Positions 4,717-5,264 of a stretch of DNA of 5,264 bases are shown here, piece by piece. The notes under the pieces were generated by a model, which searched no databases, was not told where the DNA came from, and saw nothing but the letters and a program-made list of their open reading frames with translations. Source of the stretch: Aquificaceae bacterium (GTDB taxonomy: Bacteria > Aquificota > Aquificia > Aquificales > Aquificaceae). The stretch is taken from positions 1 to 5,264 of the forward strand of contig WGFS01000130.1 of assembly GCA_015492115.1 (NCBI GenBank), in the 5' to 3' direction. Made by a program: the position numbers and the translations under genes. Position 1 is the first letter of the stretch, and the number at the start of each line of letters is the position of its first letter.

Positions 4717-5264
4717 AGGGATATTATATCCTGAAGTCCTTTTCCTATCAGGACTATAAAGGACTTCCCCTCGTAATCCTGAGCGGGCATGCCCATGTCA
4801 ACGTCACCGAAGACGTAGTGGACAAAAACAGGGTAGGGGTAGTCCCTCAGCTTAACTATACCCTTTGCCCTGTAAACGTTCTCTGGCAGGTTGGAAAGGA
4901 GTTCCATGAGTTCTTCGTATGAAGGCTCCCTTTCAAACTCAATCACCCTCTGTCCCATGTCCTCGTGGGTATGGAGGTGAATGTTCTCCTTCAGCTCTAT
5001 GGGGTTTCCCGTCCCTGTAAATACCTCCGGTGGAACCACTCCCTTAACAGCCCTGTATATCCGATACACGTTCTTCTTATCCTCCTGAGAGAACATGTTC
5101 TCAAGTTTATAGTTCTCCTTTATATCTCTAACCCATTCCTCCATCCTCCTGAGGGTATCCTCGTCCACGAGGTCTGTCTTGTTCAGAACTATTATGTTTG
5201 AGGAGGCAAGCTGATACCTCGCTGTCCCTTCATCTCTGTACTTTAAAAAGTTCTTGGAGTCAAC
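4713..5264 (-). CDS. CobW/ZNG1-family GTPase, C-terminal part (5' end beyond window)
   Basis: CobW-family (G3E, COG0523) proteins are GTPases that deliver metals such as zinc or cobalt to client enzymes. The visible 183 residues start just inside the GTPase domain. VDSKNF (1-6) fits the VVDA.NF segment, and LNKTDL (27-32) is the guanine-specifying NKxD motif. A histidine cluster HLHTH (96-100), typical of the family's metal-binding linker, leads into the CobW C-terminal domain with VYRAKGIVKL (130-139) and a final strand FIVLIGKGL (169-177). The reading frame stays open to the right edge, so the GTG near 5168 is internal, not a start. The P-loop and the CxCC metal motif would lie outside the window. 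Family members usually run 300-400 residues, so about half is missing. It overlaps the downstream unknown gene by 4 nt. The family is secure; metal and client are unknown. Confidence 0.9.
   Translation of the reverse strand, partial: VDSKNFLKYRDEGTARYQLASSNIIVLNKTDLVDEDTLRRMEEWVRDIKENYKLENMFSQEDKKNVYRIYRAVKGVVPPEVFTGTGNPIELKENIHLHTHEDMGQRVIEFEREPSYEELMELLSNLPENVYRAKGIVKLRDYPYPVFVHYVFGDVDMGMPAQDYEGKSFIVLIGKGLQDIISL

Noticed and set aside
4713..5168. CobW-family gene starting at a GTG near 5168
   Set aside because: The frame is open to the window edge, and NKTDL lies immediately upstream of that GTG, so the start is outside the window.
4965..5201. Plus-strand open frame opposite the CobW-family gene
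   Set aside because: No domain or ribosome site, and the opposite strand encodes NKTD, HLHTH and CobW C-terminal motifs.
1..5264. CRISPR array, insertion sequence, toxin-antitoxin pair, tRNA or rRNA
   Set aside because: No regularly spaced repeats, transposase motifs, terminal repeats or tRNA cloverleaf seen; the 74-residue basic protein has no partner on its strand that would make a toxin-antitoxin pair.

Overview
The window looks like chromosomal DNA from a thermophilic bacterium of the Aquificales, close to Aquifex or its relatives. I base this on the iron-type superoxide dismutase and the thiamine-monophosphate kinase, both of which closely resemble the Aquifex proteins as I remember them (no search was run). 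Tight gene packing, many AGG/AGA arginine and ATA isoleucine codons, and lysine- and glutamate-rich proteins fit this. I see no phage, transposon, CRISPR or RNA gene, and no gene-free stretch over 300 bases.

Left block, minus strand (window start to about 3360): four genes read right to left as one probable operon. They are a small exported six-cysteine protein of unknown role, thiL (thiamine diphosphate synthesis), a 403-residue HD-domain protein, and trpC (tryptophan synthesis, which runs off the left edge). Gaps are 3 nt, 15 nt and a 1-nt TGATG overlap, so the genes are probably co-transcribed and trpC probably translationally coupled.

Centre, plus strand (3380-4313): a 95-nt divergent spacer carries an extended -10 promoter and a strong ribosome binding site for sodB. 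A perfect GC-rich hairpin follows sodB, then a 74-residue very basic protein with no recognisable ribosome binding site.

Right block, minus strand (4291-5264): the C-terminal half of a CobW-family GTPase enters from the right edge and overlaps (ATGA) a 141-residue protein of unknown function. The 3' end of the latter overlaps the end of the basic-protein gene by 23 nt, tail to tail, with a small hairpin at the junction.

Most of the content is housekeeping. The strongest unusual signal is in the HD protein. Its N-terminal half aligns with its C-terminal half at three separate motif blocks, and the metal-binding residues of the HD fold survive only in the C-terminal copy. It therefore looks like an internally duplicated HD enzyme with one degenerate, possibly regulatory, domain. 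The unknown proteins beside the CobW GTPase, downstream of sodB and at the head of the thiL operon are the other items worth following.
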